From the NCBI RefSeq assembly GCF_000828635.1, contig NZ_AP012547.1:2914001-2978000 (forward strand): DNA of 64,000 bases. Direction: 5' to 3'. The position numbers and the translations under genes were made by a program. This DNA is from Sulfuritalea hydrogenivorans sk43H. GTDB taxonomy: Bacteria; Pseudomonadota; Gammaproteobacteria; Burkholderiales; Rhodocyclaceae. Shown here piece by piece: positions 18,044 through 27,555 of the stretch (positions are counted from its first letter, which is position 1; every line of letters starts with the position of its first letter). The notes below the pieces were generated by a model. It was not told the DNA's origin. It searched no databases and saw nothing but the letters and a program-made list of their open reading frames with translations.

Positions 18044-19890
18044 GAGGCCACCTGTTTGCGAATGGGAGTCACCTTGTGGTCCGAAAGTGCGGCGGCGATC
18101 CTGCCGGAAATGAAGCGAGCCGTGATCGGCGTGCCATCGTAGTGCAGCACGCGGATCAGGCGCTTCGGATCGACTTCGCCTTCGTTCATCAGCAGCATGC
18201 GCAACTGCCCGCTCTCGTTCTGCTCGACGACGAAAACATGGTCATGCTCATTGATGAACTCGATCACTTCGTCGGCAAACGGGAAACCGCGCACCCGCAT
18301 GATATCGACATGGATTCCCTGGGCTTCGAGCAGCGCGTAAGCCTCGGCCATGGCCGGGCTGGTCGAGCCGTAGTAGATCGCGCCAAAGCGGGTGGCTTGC
18401 GATGCGCGCTGTACCATGGGCGCCGGCACCAGCTTCTTCGCGGTTTCGAACTTGCGCCGCAGGCGTTCCATGTTGTAGACGTAATCGGTGCCCGCTTCGC
18501 TGTACTTGGCATAGGCGTTGCGCGTGGTGCCGCGACTGAAAAAGGCGCCCTTGCTCGGGTGCGTGCCGGGAATCGTCCGCCAGGGAATGCCGTCGCCGTC
18601 CACATCGAGGTAGCGTCCGAAGTTCTTGCCGGCTTCGAGCTCTTCGGCGGTCATCACCTTGCCGCGATCGTAGCGGCGCTGGTCGTCCCAGTCGAAAGGC
18701 TGGCACAGCCGGTCGTTCATGCCGATGTCCAGATCGAGCATGACGAATACCGGTGTCTGCAGCCGCTCCGCAAGATCAAATGCCTGGGCCCCGAGCGTGA
18801 AGCATTCGTAAGGGTCTTCCGGAAACAGCAGCACGTGCTTGGTGTCGCCGTGCGAGGCATAGGCGCAGGCGATCAGGTCGGATTGCTGGGTGCGGGTCGG
18901 CATGCCGGTGGACGGGCCGCCGCGCTGCACATTGAAAACCACGACCGGCACTTCGGCAAAATAGGCCAGCCCGAAGAATTCCTGCATCAGGGAAATGCCG
19001 GGGCCGGAAGTGGCGGTAAAGGCCCGCGCGCCATTCCACGCCGCGCCAATCACCATGCCGATCGAAGCCAGCTCATCCTCGGCCTGGACGATCGCATAGC
19101 GCGCCATGCCGTTGTCGGGATCGGTACGGTACTTGCGGCAATAACTGCCGAAGGCTTCGATCACCGAAGTGGACGGGGTGATCGGATACCAGCCGGCGAC
19201 CGTGGCTCCGCCGTAAACCGCGCCCAGCCCGCAGGCGTCGTTGCCGTTGATGAAGATCTTTTCGCCGACGCCATCGGAGCGTTCGACGCGCAGGCCGATC
19301 GGGCAGGAAACGTTCTCCCTGGCGTAGTCATATCCCAGCTTGAGGGCATTGACGTTGGCGCCGATCAGCTTGTCCTTGCCGCGGTACTGGTCGGCAATCA
19401 GCTTCTCGACGACGGTGAAATCCATGCCCAGCAGCGCCGTGAGCGCGCCGACATACATGATGTTCTTGAACAGCTGCCGCTGCCGCGGATCGGTGTATTC
19501 GCGATTGCAGATTTCGGTGAGCGGAATGCCGAGCACCGTGATGTCGTCGCGGAACCTCGAACGGGGCAAGGCCTTGGTCGAGTCGTAGACCAGATAGCCG
19601 CCGGCTTCGATCTCGGCAATATCGCGATCCCAGGTCTGCGGATTCATCGCCACCATCAGATCGCAACCGCCGCGCCGGCCAAGCCAGCCCGCCGCCGAAA
19701 CGCGCATTTCATACCAGGTGGGCATGCCCTGGATGTTCGACGGGAAGATATTGCGCGGAGCAACCGGAACGCCCATGCGCATGATCGAGCGCGCAAACAG
19801 TTCGTTGGCCGACGCGGAGCCGGAGCCGTTAACGTTGGCGAACTTGATAACGAAGTCGTTGCAACTCTGGATTGGCTTCGTGGCACTCAT
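18040..19890 (-). CDS. korA: 2-oxoacid:ferredoxin oxidoreductase alpha subunit with fused gamma domain
   Basis: 616 residues. The N-terminal gamma domain (about residues 15-190: NGSGSASANELFARSIMRMG) is fused to the pyrimidine-binding alpha domain carrying GWYPITPSTSVIEAF, the TSGPGISLMQEF segment and RGGPSTGMPTRTQQSDL. The fusion is usual in 2-oxoglutarate and 2-oxoisovalerate enzymes. The start at 19890 overlaps the korC stop; an upstream in-frame extension runs through korC DNA in another frame and was dropped. Order and overlaps show one operon with korC and korB. Confidence 0.87.
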   Translation of the reverse strand: MSATKPIQSCNDFVIKFANVNGSGSASANELFARSIMRMGVPVAPRNIFPSNIQGMPTWYEMRVSAAGWLGRRGGCDLMVAMNPQTWDRDIAEIEAGGYLVYDSTKALPRSRFRDDITVLGIPLTEICNREYTDPRQRQLFKNIMYVGALTALLGMDFTVVEKLIADQYRGKDKLIGANVNALKLGYDYARENVSCPIGLRVERSDGVGEKIFINGNDACGLGAVYGGATVAGWYPITPSTSVIEAFGSYCRKYRTDPDNGMARYAIVQAEDELASIGMVIGAAWNGARAFTATSGPGISLMQEFFGLAYFAEVPVVVFNVQRGGPSTGMPTRTQQSDLIACAYASHGDTKHVLLFPEDPYECFTLGAQAFDLAERLQTPVFVMLDLDIGMNDRLCQPFDWDDQRRYDRGKVMTAEELEAGKNFGRYLDVDGDGIPWRTIPGTHPSKGAFFSRGTTRNAYAKYSEAGTDYVYNMERLRRKFETAKKLVPAPMVQRASQATRFGAIYYGSTSPAMAEAYALLEAQGIHVDIMRVRGFPFADEVIEFINEHDHVFVVEQNESGQLRMLLMNEGEVDPKRLIRVLHYDGTPITARFISGRIAAALSDHKVTPIRKQVAS

Positions 19891-21737
19891 GTCTTTCTCA
19901 CCTCCGTTCCGGCTTCGGCGCATTGCAGGAAGAACTTTTGCATGTCCCAGGCGCCGGTCGGACACCGCTCGGCGCACATGCCGCAATGCAGGCAGATGTT
20001 TTCATCCTTGACCATGACGCGCCCCGTCTTCAGCACGTCGGAAACGTAGAGCGCCTGGTCGCGGTTCTTCGCCGGTGCTTTCAGGCGGCCGCGCAAGTCG
20101 TCCTCTTCGCCGTTGCCGGTGAAGGTGATGCACTCCGTCGGGCAGATATCGACGCAGGCATCGCACTCGATGCAGGTCTTGACGGTGAACACCGTCTCGA
20201 TGTCGCAGTTGAGGCAGCGCTCGGCCTCGGCGCAGGCCATGAAAGGATCGAAACCCAGTTCGAGTTCGAGCTTGATGTCCTTGAGGGTCTTTTCCAGCGC
20301 CTTCACCGGCACCTTCTTGCGCTCTTCCTCGGAGACCTGGTTGTCGTAGCTCCACTCGTGGATGCCCATCTTCTGGCTCACCAGATTGACCATGGGCGGC
20401 GGACGCTCCAGCAGGTTCTTGCCGCGACAGAACAGGTCGATGGAGATCGCCGCCTCATGGCCCTGGGCAGCGGCGGTGATGATGTTCTTCGGTCCGAGCG
20501 CCGCATCGCCGCCGAAGAATACCTTCGGCAAGGTCGATTGCAGCGTGGCCTGGTTCAACACCGGCATGTCCCATTTGTCGAATTCGAGGCCGATGTCCTT
20601 TTCGATCCAGGGGAAGGCATTTTCCTGCCCGATGGCCACCAGCACCTCGTCGCATTCCATGAGCACGTCCGGCTCGCCGGTCGGGATCAGGCTGCGTCGA
20701 CCCTTGGCATCGTATTCGGCGCGGACTTTCTCGAACAGCACGCCCCTTAGCTTGCCATTGTCATGAACAAACTCTTTCGGCACCAGCATGTTGAGGATCG
20801 GAATGCCCTCGTGAATCGCCTCCTCCTTCTCCCAGGGTGAAGCCTTCATTTCCTCGAAGCCGCTGCGTACCACGACCTTGACGTCCTCGCCGCCCAGTCG
20901 GCGCGCCGAACGGCAGCAGTCCATGGCGGTATTGCCGCCGCCGAGCACGATGACGCGCTTCGAAATTTTCGTCGTGTGGCCGAAGGCGACATTGGCCAGC
21001 CAGTCGATGCCGATCTGGATGTGCGCCGCCGCTTCCTTGCGGCCGGGAATGTCGGCATCGCGTCCGCGCGGTGCGCCGGTGCCGACGAATACGGCGTCCC
21101 AGCCGTCGTCCAGCACCTCGCGCAGGCTTTTGACCCAGTGGTTGAAATGCGCCTCGACACCCAGGTCGAGGATGTAGCCGCACTCCTCGTCGATCACGCT
21201 GTCGGGCAGGCGAAACTTCGGAATCTGGCTGCGCACCATGCCGCCCGGGGTTGCCCCGCTGTCGAACACGGTGACCTGGTAACCGATGACCGCCAGATCG
21301 CGGGCCACCGTCAGCGAAGCCGGGCCGGCGCCGATGCAGGCGATGCGCTTGCCGTTCTTAGTGGCCGGCGCCTGCGGCAGGCGGCCGTGGATGTCATCCT
21401 TGAGATCGGCGGCGACGCGCTTCAGGCGACAGATCGCCACGGGTTCCTTCTCCACCCGGCCGCGCCGGCAGGCGGGTTCACAGGGGCGGTCGCAGACCCG
21501 TCCCAAAATTCCCGGGAAGACATTCGAACGCCAGTTGATCATGTAGGCATCCGAGTAGCGTCCGGCGGCAATCAGGCGGATGTACTCGGGAACGGGGGTA
21601 TGGGCCGGACAGGCCCACTGACAATCCACGACCTTGTGAAAATAGTCGTGAGATCCGATATTCGTCGGTTTCACGTGCGCGGAATCTCCAGTCAACGTGT
21701 GCTGCGCCAGGGGCATTAGCGAAACGCCTACGCCCAT
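19887..21737 (-). CDS. korC: FAD/NADPH-binding iron-sulfur subunit of 2-oxoglutarate:NADP oxidoreductase
   Basis: 616 residues in GltD-like order. An N-terminal Cys-rich [4Fe-4S] region (CQWACPAHTPVPEYIRLI ... CDRPCEPACRRG) is followed by an FAD fold (GAGPASLTVARDLAVIGY) and an NADPH fold (GGGNTAMDCCRSARRLG). The C terminus is a ferredoxin domain with two clusters (CIECDACVDICP and CLHCGMCAERCP). Such a third subunit couples 2-oxoglutarate oxidation to NADP and ferredoxin in Azoarcus evansii, where it supports benzoyl-CoA reduction. The start could also be the Met at 21716. It is the first gene of the operon. Confidence 0.82.
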   Translation of the reverse strand: MGVGVSLMPLAQHTLTGDSAHVKPTNIGSHDYFHKVVDCQWACPAHTPVPEYIRLIAAGRYSDAYMINWRSNVFPGILGRVCDRPCEPACRRGRVEKEPVAICRLKRVAADLKDDIHGRLPQAPATKNGKRIACIGAGPASLTVARDLAVIGYQVTVFDSGATPGGMVRSQIPKFRLPDSVIDEECGYILDLGVEAHFNHWVKSLREVLDDGWDAVFVGTGAPRGRDADIPGRKEAAAHIQIGIDWLANVAFGHTTKISKRVIVLGGGNTAMDCCRSARRLGGEDVKVVVRSGFEEMKASPWEKEEAIHEGIPILNMLVPKEFVHDNGKLRGVLFEKVRAEYDAKGRRSLIPTGEPDVLMECDEVLVAIGQENAFPWIEKDIGLEFDKWDMPVLNQATLQSTLPKVFFGGDAALGPKNIITAAAQGHEAAISIDLFCRGKNLLERPPPMVNLVSQKMGIHEWSYDNQVSEEERKKVPVKALEKTLKDIKLELELGFDPFMACAEAERCLNCDIETVFTVKTCIECDACVDICPTECITFTGNGEEDDLRGRLKAPAKNRDQALYVSDVLKTGRVMVKDENICLHCGMCAERCPTGAWDMQKFFLQCAEAGTEVRKT

Positions 21738-21876
21738 TCGTGCACTTTATCATCGCTGCGGCCCGGAAAAACCGGGACGGCGCATTGCTGTGAAAAATTT
21801 GGGGGTGCGGGTTTTCCCGCAAGCCCGAAAATCGGCTAGTCTTTGTACTTCATTTCCTGTCCGACGGTGACTCATC

Positions 21877-22596
21877 ATGGCCCTGCGCGCGCTCATTTTC
21901 GACGTCGACGGCACCCTTGCCAACACGGAGCGGGACGGCCATCGCCCCGCGTTCAATGCGGCCTTTGCGGAAGTAGGGCTACCCTGGCACTGGGACGAAG
22001 CCTATTACGGTACCTTGCTGGATGTCGCGGGAGGCCTGGAAAGGATTCGCTACTACGCCGAAAACTTCGATCAGGCAACGCGCGCGCGACCCGATTTCGA
22101 CGATCTGCTGCACCGCATCCACGACATCAAGACGCGCAACTACCAGCGCCTGCTCGCCGCCGGGGCGATTCCCCTGCGCGCCGACATTGGCCAGTTGATC
22201 TGCGACGCGCGCACCGACGGCGTGCGCCTGGCAATCGCATCGAGCTCCAAGCTGGAAAACGTCGTCGGACTGCTGCGCGCGAACCTGGGTCCGAATGCCG
22301 ATACCTGGTTTGATGCGATCGCATCCGGCAGCGTTGCGGCGGCGAAGAAACCGTCGCCCGAAATCTACCTGTGGACCCTGAAGCAGCTCAATCTCCCGCC
22401 GCGCGATTGCCTGGCGGTCGAGGATTCGTCGCACGGGCTGGCAGCCAGCCTGGCGGCAGGCATACCAACCGTGATCACGGTCAGCGACTACACCATCAAC
22501 GAAAATTTCGATGGCGCACGCATGGTCCTGCCCGAGACTGAACGTGTTTCCCTGGAGAAGTTGCGGCTATGGCATGCCACGGCAAGCACCTCCTGA
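21877..22596 (+). CDS. HAD-superfamily phosphatase of the CbbY/phosphoglucomutase-like group
   Basis: 239 residues. Motif I is IFDVDGTLANTERDGHR, with the nucleophile and acid Asp residues; motif II is AIASSSKLENV, motif III is the KKPSPEIY lysine and motif IV is AVEDSSHGLAA. The helical cap after motif I fits the CbbY/PGMB subgroup (subfamily IA). It dephosphorylates or isomerises a sugar phosphate; CbbY removes xylulose-1,5-bisphosphate, but no Calvin-cycle genes are adjacent. It is divergent from korC and stands alone. Confidence 0.82.
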   Translation: MALRALIFDVDGTLANTERDGHRPAFNAAFAEVGLPWHWDEAYYGTLLDVAGGLERIRYYAENFDQATRARPDFDDLLHRIHDIKTRNYQRLLAAGAIPLRADIGQLICDARTDGVRLAIASSSKLENVVGLLRANLGPNADTWFDAIASGSVAAAKKPSPEIYLWTLKQLNLPPRDCLAVEDSSHGLAASLAAGIPTVITVSDYTINENFDGARMVLPETERVSLEKLRLWHATASTS

Positions 22597-22778
22597 TCGC
22601 TGCAACGCGATCCGGGGCACGACACAAAACGGGCCTGAATCCAAACCGAATTCGGAGTAAGCTTCGGGCTCGCGATTCCGGGGAGCGGGTGCTTGTTTGC
22701 CTGCCATCAGGTCGTGTTTGCTGATTGATCCTGTAGACGCGAAAATTCCATTTTTTGCCCAGACAATAGCGCATCCGT

Positions 22779-23978
22779 ATGGAACTCCGGGAAATCCCTG
22801 TCGAAGAACTGTCCTTCGGGACCTTCATCTCCAAGCTCGACAGACCATGGACGGAAACACCTTTCATGTTTCAGGGCTTCGTCCTGAAGACCGACCGGCA
22901 ACTTGAGGTCCTGAAGAAATACTGCAAGCACGTCTTCGTCGATCCTGAAAAGGAGGAGCGGCAGGAGGTTGTCCGCAAAGTCACCGCCGAAGAAGTGGCG
23001 AAGGTGCGCGGCACCACGGTTTACAAGGATGTCGCGAGCGTCGAAGTCGAATTGCCGAAAGCCCAGAATGCCTTTACGCAAACCAGAACGGTCGTAAAGG
23101 AGCTTTCACGGGCACTGGAGATCGGGAACGCGATCGACAGTTCCCGCTCGCATGAAGCGGCCGTCCAGATTACCGAAAGCGTCGTCCGCAATCCGGATGC
23201 GATGGCCCTGCTGACGAAGTTGCAGGAAAAGAGTGGCGAAACGCTCAGCCGGGCAGTGGGAATTTCCGTCCTGATGACCATCTTCGGGCGCTTCCTGCAG
23301 CTGCCGCAAGACCGCATCATGATCCTCGGCATGCTCGGACTGCTGCAGGACGTGGGCAAGCTCAAGCTGCCGACCGAACTCGCCGCGCGCGGACCGACCA
23401 ACGAAGCCGAAACCGAGCTCTACCGGACGCATGTCAGTCACTCGGTCCGGATTCTCAGCGAAACGCCGGGCCTTCCTCCGGAACTGCCCGGGCTTGCCTC
23501 GCTGCACCATGAGCGCTTCGACGGCAGCGGCTACCCGCGCGGACTGCGCGGCGACGCCATCGCCATTGCCGGCCTGATCGCCGGCATCGTGGATACCTTC
23601 GACACGCTCACGGCGCCTAAGCCCTGGGGCGAAAACATGTCTCCTTCGAATGCACTGAGCGTCATCTACAAGGGACGGGGGAAGCAGTTCCATCCGGCGC
23701 TGGTCGAACAGTTCATCCAGTGCATGGGCGTGTACCCCGTGGGCAGCGTGGTCGAACTGAACAGCGGCGAGGTGGCGATCGTGATCGCCCAGAACATGGT
23801 GCGCCGCATGGCGCCGCGCATCATGGTCGTCAAGGACGCCAAGGGAATCAAGATGATTCCCTACAAGATGCTTGACCTGTTGAAGGAGCCCAAGGTCAGG
23901 CCGGACGAGCCCTATCGGATCCTGCGCTCCCTCGAATACGACGCCGTGGAAATCGATCCGCGAGAACTCTTCCTGTGA
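22779..23978 (+). CDS. DUF3391/HD-GYP protein with a substituted HD motif
   Basis: 399 residues: an N-terminal DUF3391 domain (residues 1-60, MELREIPVEELSFGTFISKLDRPW) and a C-terminal HD-GYP region. HHERFDGSGYPRGLRG is intact, but the signature HD reads Gln190-Asp191 (GLLQDVGKLKLP), so the first metal-binding His is missing. Cyclic di-GMP hydrolysis is therefore doubtful, and it may act as a binding or scaffold protein. Its stop overlaps the GTG start of the degenerate GGDEF/EAL gene, so the two are coexpressed. Confidence 0.82.
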   Translation: MELREIPVEELSFGTFISKLDRPWTETPFMFQGFVLKTDRQLEVLKKYCKHVFVDPEKEERQEVVRKVTAEEVAKVRGTTVYKDVASVEVELPKAQNAFTQTRTVVKELSRALEIGNAIDSSRSHEAAVQITESVVRNPDAMALLTKLQEKSGETLSRAVGISVLMTIFGRFLQLPQDRIMILGMLGLLQDVGKLKLPTELAARGPTNEAETELYRTHVSHSVRILSETPGLPPELPGLASLHHERFDGSGYPRGLRGDAIAIAGLIAGIVDTFDTLTAPKPWGENMSPSNALSVIYKGRGKQFHPALVEQFIQCMGVYPVGSVVELNSGEVAIVIAQNMVRRMAPRIMVVKDAKGIKMIPYKMLDLLKEPKVRPDEPYRILRSLEYDAVEIDPRELFL

Positions 23979-25273
23979 GTGATCCGGCGGCCGAGTCGGG
24001 CGCTGCCTCTGCCGCGGACGCCACTTCACTGCGGGAAGCGCTGGACCGGGCGATCGAGGCTAGGCGCGCAGACGGCGGAAATTTGGCCGTGCTGCTCATC
24101 GAATGCGGAGTCATCAGCCGCATCGATGCCGTGTGGGGCTACCAGGTCGGCAATGCGGTGCGCGACCGCGTGACGGCAATGCTGCGCGCCGACGTGCTGC
24201 GCGAGGGCGATGTTGTAAACGAGATGGGGCGGGATGATTTCGCCTGCCTGCTGTCGACCGTCGACGGTCCGGCCGTGACGCTGCTGGCGGCGCAGAAATC
24301 GCTGCGCGTGCTGAGTACGCCGTTCTGGATCGGCGAAGAGGAAATCTACGCCAATCCGGCGATCGGCATCGCGATGTACCCGGCACACGGGGATCAGGCG
24401 GAAACCCTGCTGCAGCGGGCCAAGAGCGCCTGCACCCGCGCCCACGACCTGACCGGCCGCATTGCCGACTATGCGGAGGAACGGGACAACTCGGGAGCAG
24501 CGAAGCTCCTGTATGAGAACCGACTGCGGACCGCTGTTTCCGAGGACGCACTGGAACTGGTGTTCCAGCCGCAGTACGATCTGCGCCGGGGCCAGGTCAT
24601 GGGCGCCGAAGGCTTGCTGCGCTGGCCCGACCCCGCATTGGGCATGGTTCGCGCCGAAGATGCATTCGCCGCCGCGGAGCTGGCGGACCGGGTTCCCGAT
24701 CTGGTGTCGTCAATCCTGAATCGCGCGCTGCGCAACGTCTCGGAATTCCGCTACAGCGCGGGACTGGACTTGCGCATTGGCATCAAGCTTCCGGCACGCG
24801 CGCTGCGGCATGCCGATCTGGTCGATGTCGTCCAGCGCGCGCTGGGCACCTGGAGCCGACGGCCGGGGACGCTCATCATGGAGATCGGGGAGACTTCGGT
24901 GCTGGGCGCGGAGCCCGTGACCAGGGAAACTCTGGGCAAGCTGAAGGAGGCCGGCATCAAACTGTCGATCGACGATCCGGATCTGGCCGTTTCATCGCTG
25001 TTCTGGCTGGCGACCATGCCGTTCCAGGAAATCAAGATCGATGTGTCGGCCATGGGCGACCTGGCCGGCACGCCGAAGCCCGCGCGCATCCTCCAGTCGT
25101 TCATCGAACTCGCCCACCACCTGAAACTCGACGTCGTCGCCACGGGTGCGGCCGACGAAGCCACCGAGGCCAAGCTCAAGGAACTCGGCTGCGACTACAT
25201 GCAGGCCGATTTCAAGGGCCCGGCGCTGGACCCGCTTAATTTTGTCGAACGGTACGGGTTCAACGAAGACTGA
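23975..25273 (+). CDS. Degenerate GGDEF-EAL protein, probably catalytically inactive
   Basis: 432 residues with a GTG start overlapping the HD-GYP stop (GTGA). The GGDEF position reads MGRDDFACLL. In the EAL domain the signature is EGLLRWPDP. The metal-binding Asn is replaced (RIGIKLPARAL), DDFGTG reads DDPDLA, and the AEGVE glutamate region reads ATGAADE. MEIGETS and KIDVS remain. Loss of several ligands argues against synthesis or hydrolysis of cyclic di-GMP. It may bind the nucleotide or the partner HD-GYP protein. Unlike the 13 kb protein it has no membrane segments. Confidence 0.78.
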   Translation: MSDPAAESGAASAADATSLREALDRAIEARRADGGNLAVLLIECGVISRIDAVWGYQVGNAVRDRVTAMLRADVLREGDVVNEMGRDDFACLLSTVDGPAVTLLAAQKSLRVLSTPFWIGEEEIYANPAIGIAMYPAHGDQAETLLQRAKSACTRAHDLTGRIADYAEERDNSGAAKLLYENRLRTAVSEDALELVFQPQYDLRRGQVMGAEGLLRWPDPALGMVRAEDAFAAAELADRVPDLVSSILNRALRNVSEFRYSAGLDLRIGIKLPARALRHADLVDVVQRALGTWSRRPGTLIMEIGETSVLGAEPVTRETLGKLKEAGIKLSIDDPDLAVSSLFWLATMPFQEIKIDVSAMGDLAGTPKPARILQSFIELAHHLKLDVVATGAADEATEAKLKELGCDYMQADFKGPALDPLNFVERYGFNED

Positions 25274-25306
25274 AATCAGGCGGCCCAACCCGCCTGCGGA
25301 TCGGGC

Positions 25307-26125
25307 TCAGCTTTTCTGGTCTTGCGATGCCTGCTCGGCGCGATCGAGTTCCCGGTTCATTTCCTCGTCGGACGGCGGCCGGTAGTCGGACACGCCGACG
25401 GCCTCGGGCGTCGGTCGCACGATGACGCTTGCCAGCACGATGCCAAGTTCATAGAGCAGCCACAGCGGCACCGCCATCATGAACTGCGAGATCACGTCGG
25501 GCGGGGTGAACACCGCGCCCACCACAAAGGCACCGACGATCACGTAAGGCCGCCACTCGCGCAGCTTGACCACATCGACCACGCCGATCTTGACCAGCAC
25601 GATGACGATCACCGGCACCTCGAAAGTGACGCCGAAGGCCAGGAACATGGTGAGCACGAAGGAGAAATACTTTTCGATATCGGTCATCCACGCCACGCCC
25701 TCGGGCGCGAACTGGGACATGAAGCCGAACACCATCGGGAAGAAGGCGAAATAGGCGAATGCCATGCCGATGAAAAACAGGATCACCGATGCGGCCAGCA
25801 ACGGCATCGCGAGCTTCTTTTCATGGGCATACAGCCCCGGCGCGACAAAGGCCCAGACCTGATACAGCACATAGGGCAGGACGATCAAAAACGCGACTGT
25901 CAGCGCCACTTTCATCGGCACCAGGAATACGCCGACCACATCCGTGGCGATCATCTGGCCGCCGGCGGGCAGGGTCGCCAGCAAGGGAGCGGCAAGCAGC
26001 GAATACAACTCGCGGGCATAAAAGGCCAGCGGCACGAAAGCAATGCCGATGGCAATCAGCACCCGGATCAGGCGATCGCGCAGCTCGACCAGGTGGGAGA
26101 GGAATGTTTCCTGTTCGTCGGCCAT
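25307..26125 (-). CDS. tatC: Twin-arginine translocase subunit TatC
   Basis: 272 residues. It begins [30 protein letters not shown], with the conserved SHLxELRxRL cytoplasmic N terminus, then six transmembrane helices including FVAPGLYAHEKKLAMPLLAASVILFFIGMAFAYFAFFP. The C-terminal tail is acidic (DEEMNRELDRAEQ). TatC recognises twin-arginine signal peptides. The start overlaps the tatB stop by one base. Confidence 0.95.
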   Translation of the reverse strand: MADEQETFLSHLVELRDRLIRVLIAIGIAFVPLAFYARELYSLLAAPLLATLPAGGQMIATDVVGVFLVPMKVALTVAFLIVLPYVLYQVWAFVAPGLYAHEKKLAMPLLAASVILFFIGMAFAYFAFFPMVFGFMSQFAPEGVAWMTDIEKYFSFVLTMFLAFGVTFEVPVIVIVLVKIGVVDVVKLREWRPYVIVGAFVVGAVFTPPDVISQFMMAVPLWLLYELGIVLASVIVRPTPEAVGVSDYRPPSDEEMNRELDRAEQASQDQKS

Positions 26126-26520
26126 CAGGACTTCTGCACTTCGACGGCGGCAGGGGAATCGACCGTCGGGGCCGCCACAAGCTCCGTCGCCGATGCAGCC
26201 TCGGGAGTCGGCGCTGGCGAGACGGCGAGTTCCGTCAGCGGGGCGACGGCGGTGTTGACGGAAGATTCCACTTCGCGCATTTCGTGTGTCACCGAGGCTT
26301 CGAGGCCTTTCACCTGATCGGTTACCTGCTGCTGCATCTTCTTCAGTTCATCGAGCTGAATCTCGCGATTGATGTCGGACTTGACGTCGCTGACATAGCG
26401 CTGCAAACGGCCGAGCAGGAGACCCGCCGTGCGTGCCACCTTGGGCAGGCGCTCGGGGCCGATGACGACCAGCGCCACGACGGCGATCACCATCAACTCG
26501 GAAAGGCCGACGTCGAACAT
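26125..26520 (-). CDS. tatB: Twin-arginine translocase subunit TatB
   Basis: 131 residues: [31 protein letters not shown] is the TatB transmembrane helix and GPxRLP hinge, followed by the amphipathic helix. The C-terminal tail from about residue 95 is low-complexity Ala/Pro/Thr. It includes SPAPTPE, encoded by the recurrent word CCAGCGCCGACT in coding orientation. TatB partners TatC in signal-peptide binding. Confidence 0.93.
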   Translation of the reverse strand: MFDVGLSELMVIAVVALVVIGPERLPKVARTAGLLLGRLQRYVSDVKSDINREIQLDELKKMQQQVTDQVKGLEASVTHEMREVESSVNTAVAPLTELAVSPAPTPEAASATELVAAPTVDSPAAVEVQKS

Positions 26521-26607
26521 GGGTTCGTTGGGGAAATCAGGAAAAAGTTGGCGGCGGAGTGGCTGGCGACTGCTGAAGAAACCGGCAGCCCGCCCTTCCG
26601 CCAGGAT

Positions 26608-26841
26608 TCAGGATTTGGTCTGTTCGCGACGCGCTTCGACGTCGATGGTCTGTCCCGTGACCTGCTGCGGATCCACCGGCTTGTCGGCGGGTTTGTCAGC
26701 GCTGGCCTCCTTCATGCCGTCCTTGAAGCCCTTGACCGCGCCGCCGAGGTCGGACCCCATGTTGCGCAGCTTCTTGGTGCCGAATACCAGCATGACAATC
26801 ACCAGCACAATCAGCCAGTGCCAGATACTGAAAGATCCCAT
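26608..26841 (-). CDS. tatA: Twin-arginine translocase pore subunit TatA
   Basis: 77 residues: [46 protein letters not shown] is the canonical TatA helix, FGTKKLR hinge and amphipathic helix. It forms the translocation pore. It is the first of the three tat genes and follows the HIT gene closely. The 87 bases between tatA and tatB are the largest gap in the group and contain nothing recognisable. Confidence 0.95.
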   Translation of the reverse strand: MGSFSIWHWLIVLVIVMLVFGTKKLRNMGSDLGGAVKGFKDGMKEASADKPADKPVDPQQVTGQTIDVEARREQTKS

Positions 26842-26872
26842 TGTATTTTCTCCTCGCGCTCAGTGAGAGTTC

Positions 26873-27229
26873 TCAAGGCGCCTTGCGCTTAAGCATTGAC
26901 CCCAGGGGCTCGGGGCCGCCCAGAATATGAACGTGGAGATGATACACCTCCTGATGACCGATCCGCCCGGTGTTGATGATGGTGCGGAAGCCCTCGGTGA
27001 GTCCCTGGCTGCGGGCCAGTTCGTTGGCCTTGGCCAGAATCCGCCCGAGCACCATCTGGTGGCTCATGTCGGCGTCCATCAGCGACGCGATGTGCTGTTT
27101 CGGCACGATCATGAAATGCACCGGCGCGATCGGGTTGATGTCGTTGAAGGCGAAGATTTCTTCGTCTTCGTAAACCTTCTTCGACGGAATTTCGCCGCGC
27201 GCGATCTTGCAGAAGATGCAGTCGCTCAT
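26873..27229 (-). CDS. Histidine-triad (HIT) nucleotide-binding protein, HinT type
   Basis: 118 residues: [27 protein letters not shown] at the N terminus with the zinc-type CxxC, and the catalytic triad in VYHLHVHILGG. HinT proteins hydrolyse adenosine phosphoramidates. The gene overlaps hisE (ATGA), and the hisE-HIT-tatA order is conserved in betaproteobacteria. Confidence 0.92.
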   Translation of the reverse strand: MSDCIFCKIARGEIPSKKVYEDEEIFAFNDINPIAPVHFMIVPKQHIASLMDADMSHQMVLGRILAKANELARSQGLTEGFRTIINTGRIGHQEVYHLHVHILGGPEPLGSMLKRKAP

Positions 27230-27555
27230 GGTTGGGGATTCCGGCTGTTCTTCTCGTCGATGCCGGAAATGCCTTCCCGGCGGCGGAACTCGACCATCAC
27301 ATCATCGACGCCGATGCCGAACTGGGTTAGCAGGATCATGCTGTGAAACCACAGATCGGTCACTTCGCGCACCAGATGCAGGCGATCACCGTCCTTGGCC
27401 GCCATGATGGTTTCGGCGGCTTCCTCCGCCACCTTCTTGCAGATCGCGTCGGTGCCCTTGGCATACAGGCTGGCGACGTAGGATGAATCGGGGGCCGCGC
27501 CCTTGCGTTCGAGCAGCGTCGCCTGGACACGATGAATAACTTCGAGATCAATCAC
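27226..27555 (-). CDS. hisE: Phosphoribosyl-ATP pyrophosphohydrolase
   Basis: 109 residues of the all-helical MazG-like PRA-PH family: [35 protein letters not shown] carries the KxxEEAxE metal-binding acids. It performs the second step of histidine synthesis (PR-ATP to PR-AMP). It overlaps hisI and hinT by four bases each. Confidence 0.93.
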   Translation of the reverse strand: MIDLEVIHRVQATLLERKGAAPDSSYVASLYAKGTDAICKKVAEEAAETIMAAKDGDRLHLVREVTDLWFHSMILLTQFGIGVDDVMVEFRRREGISGIDEKNSRNPQP

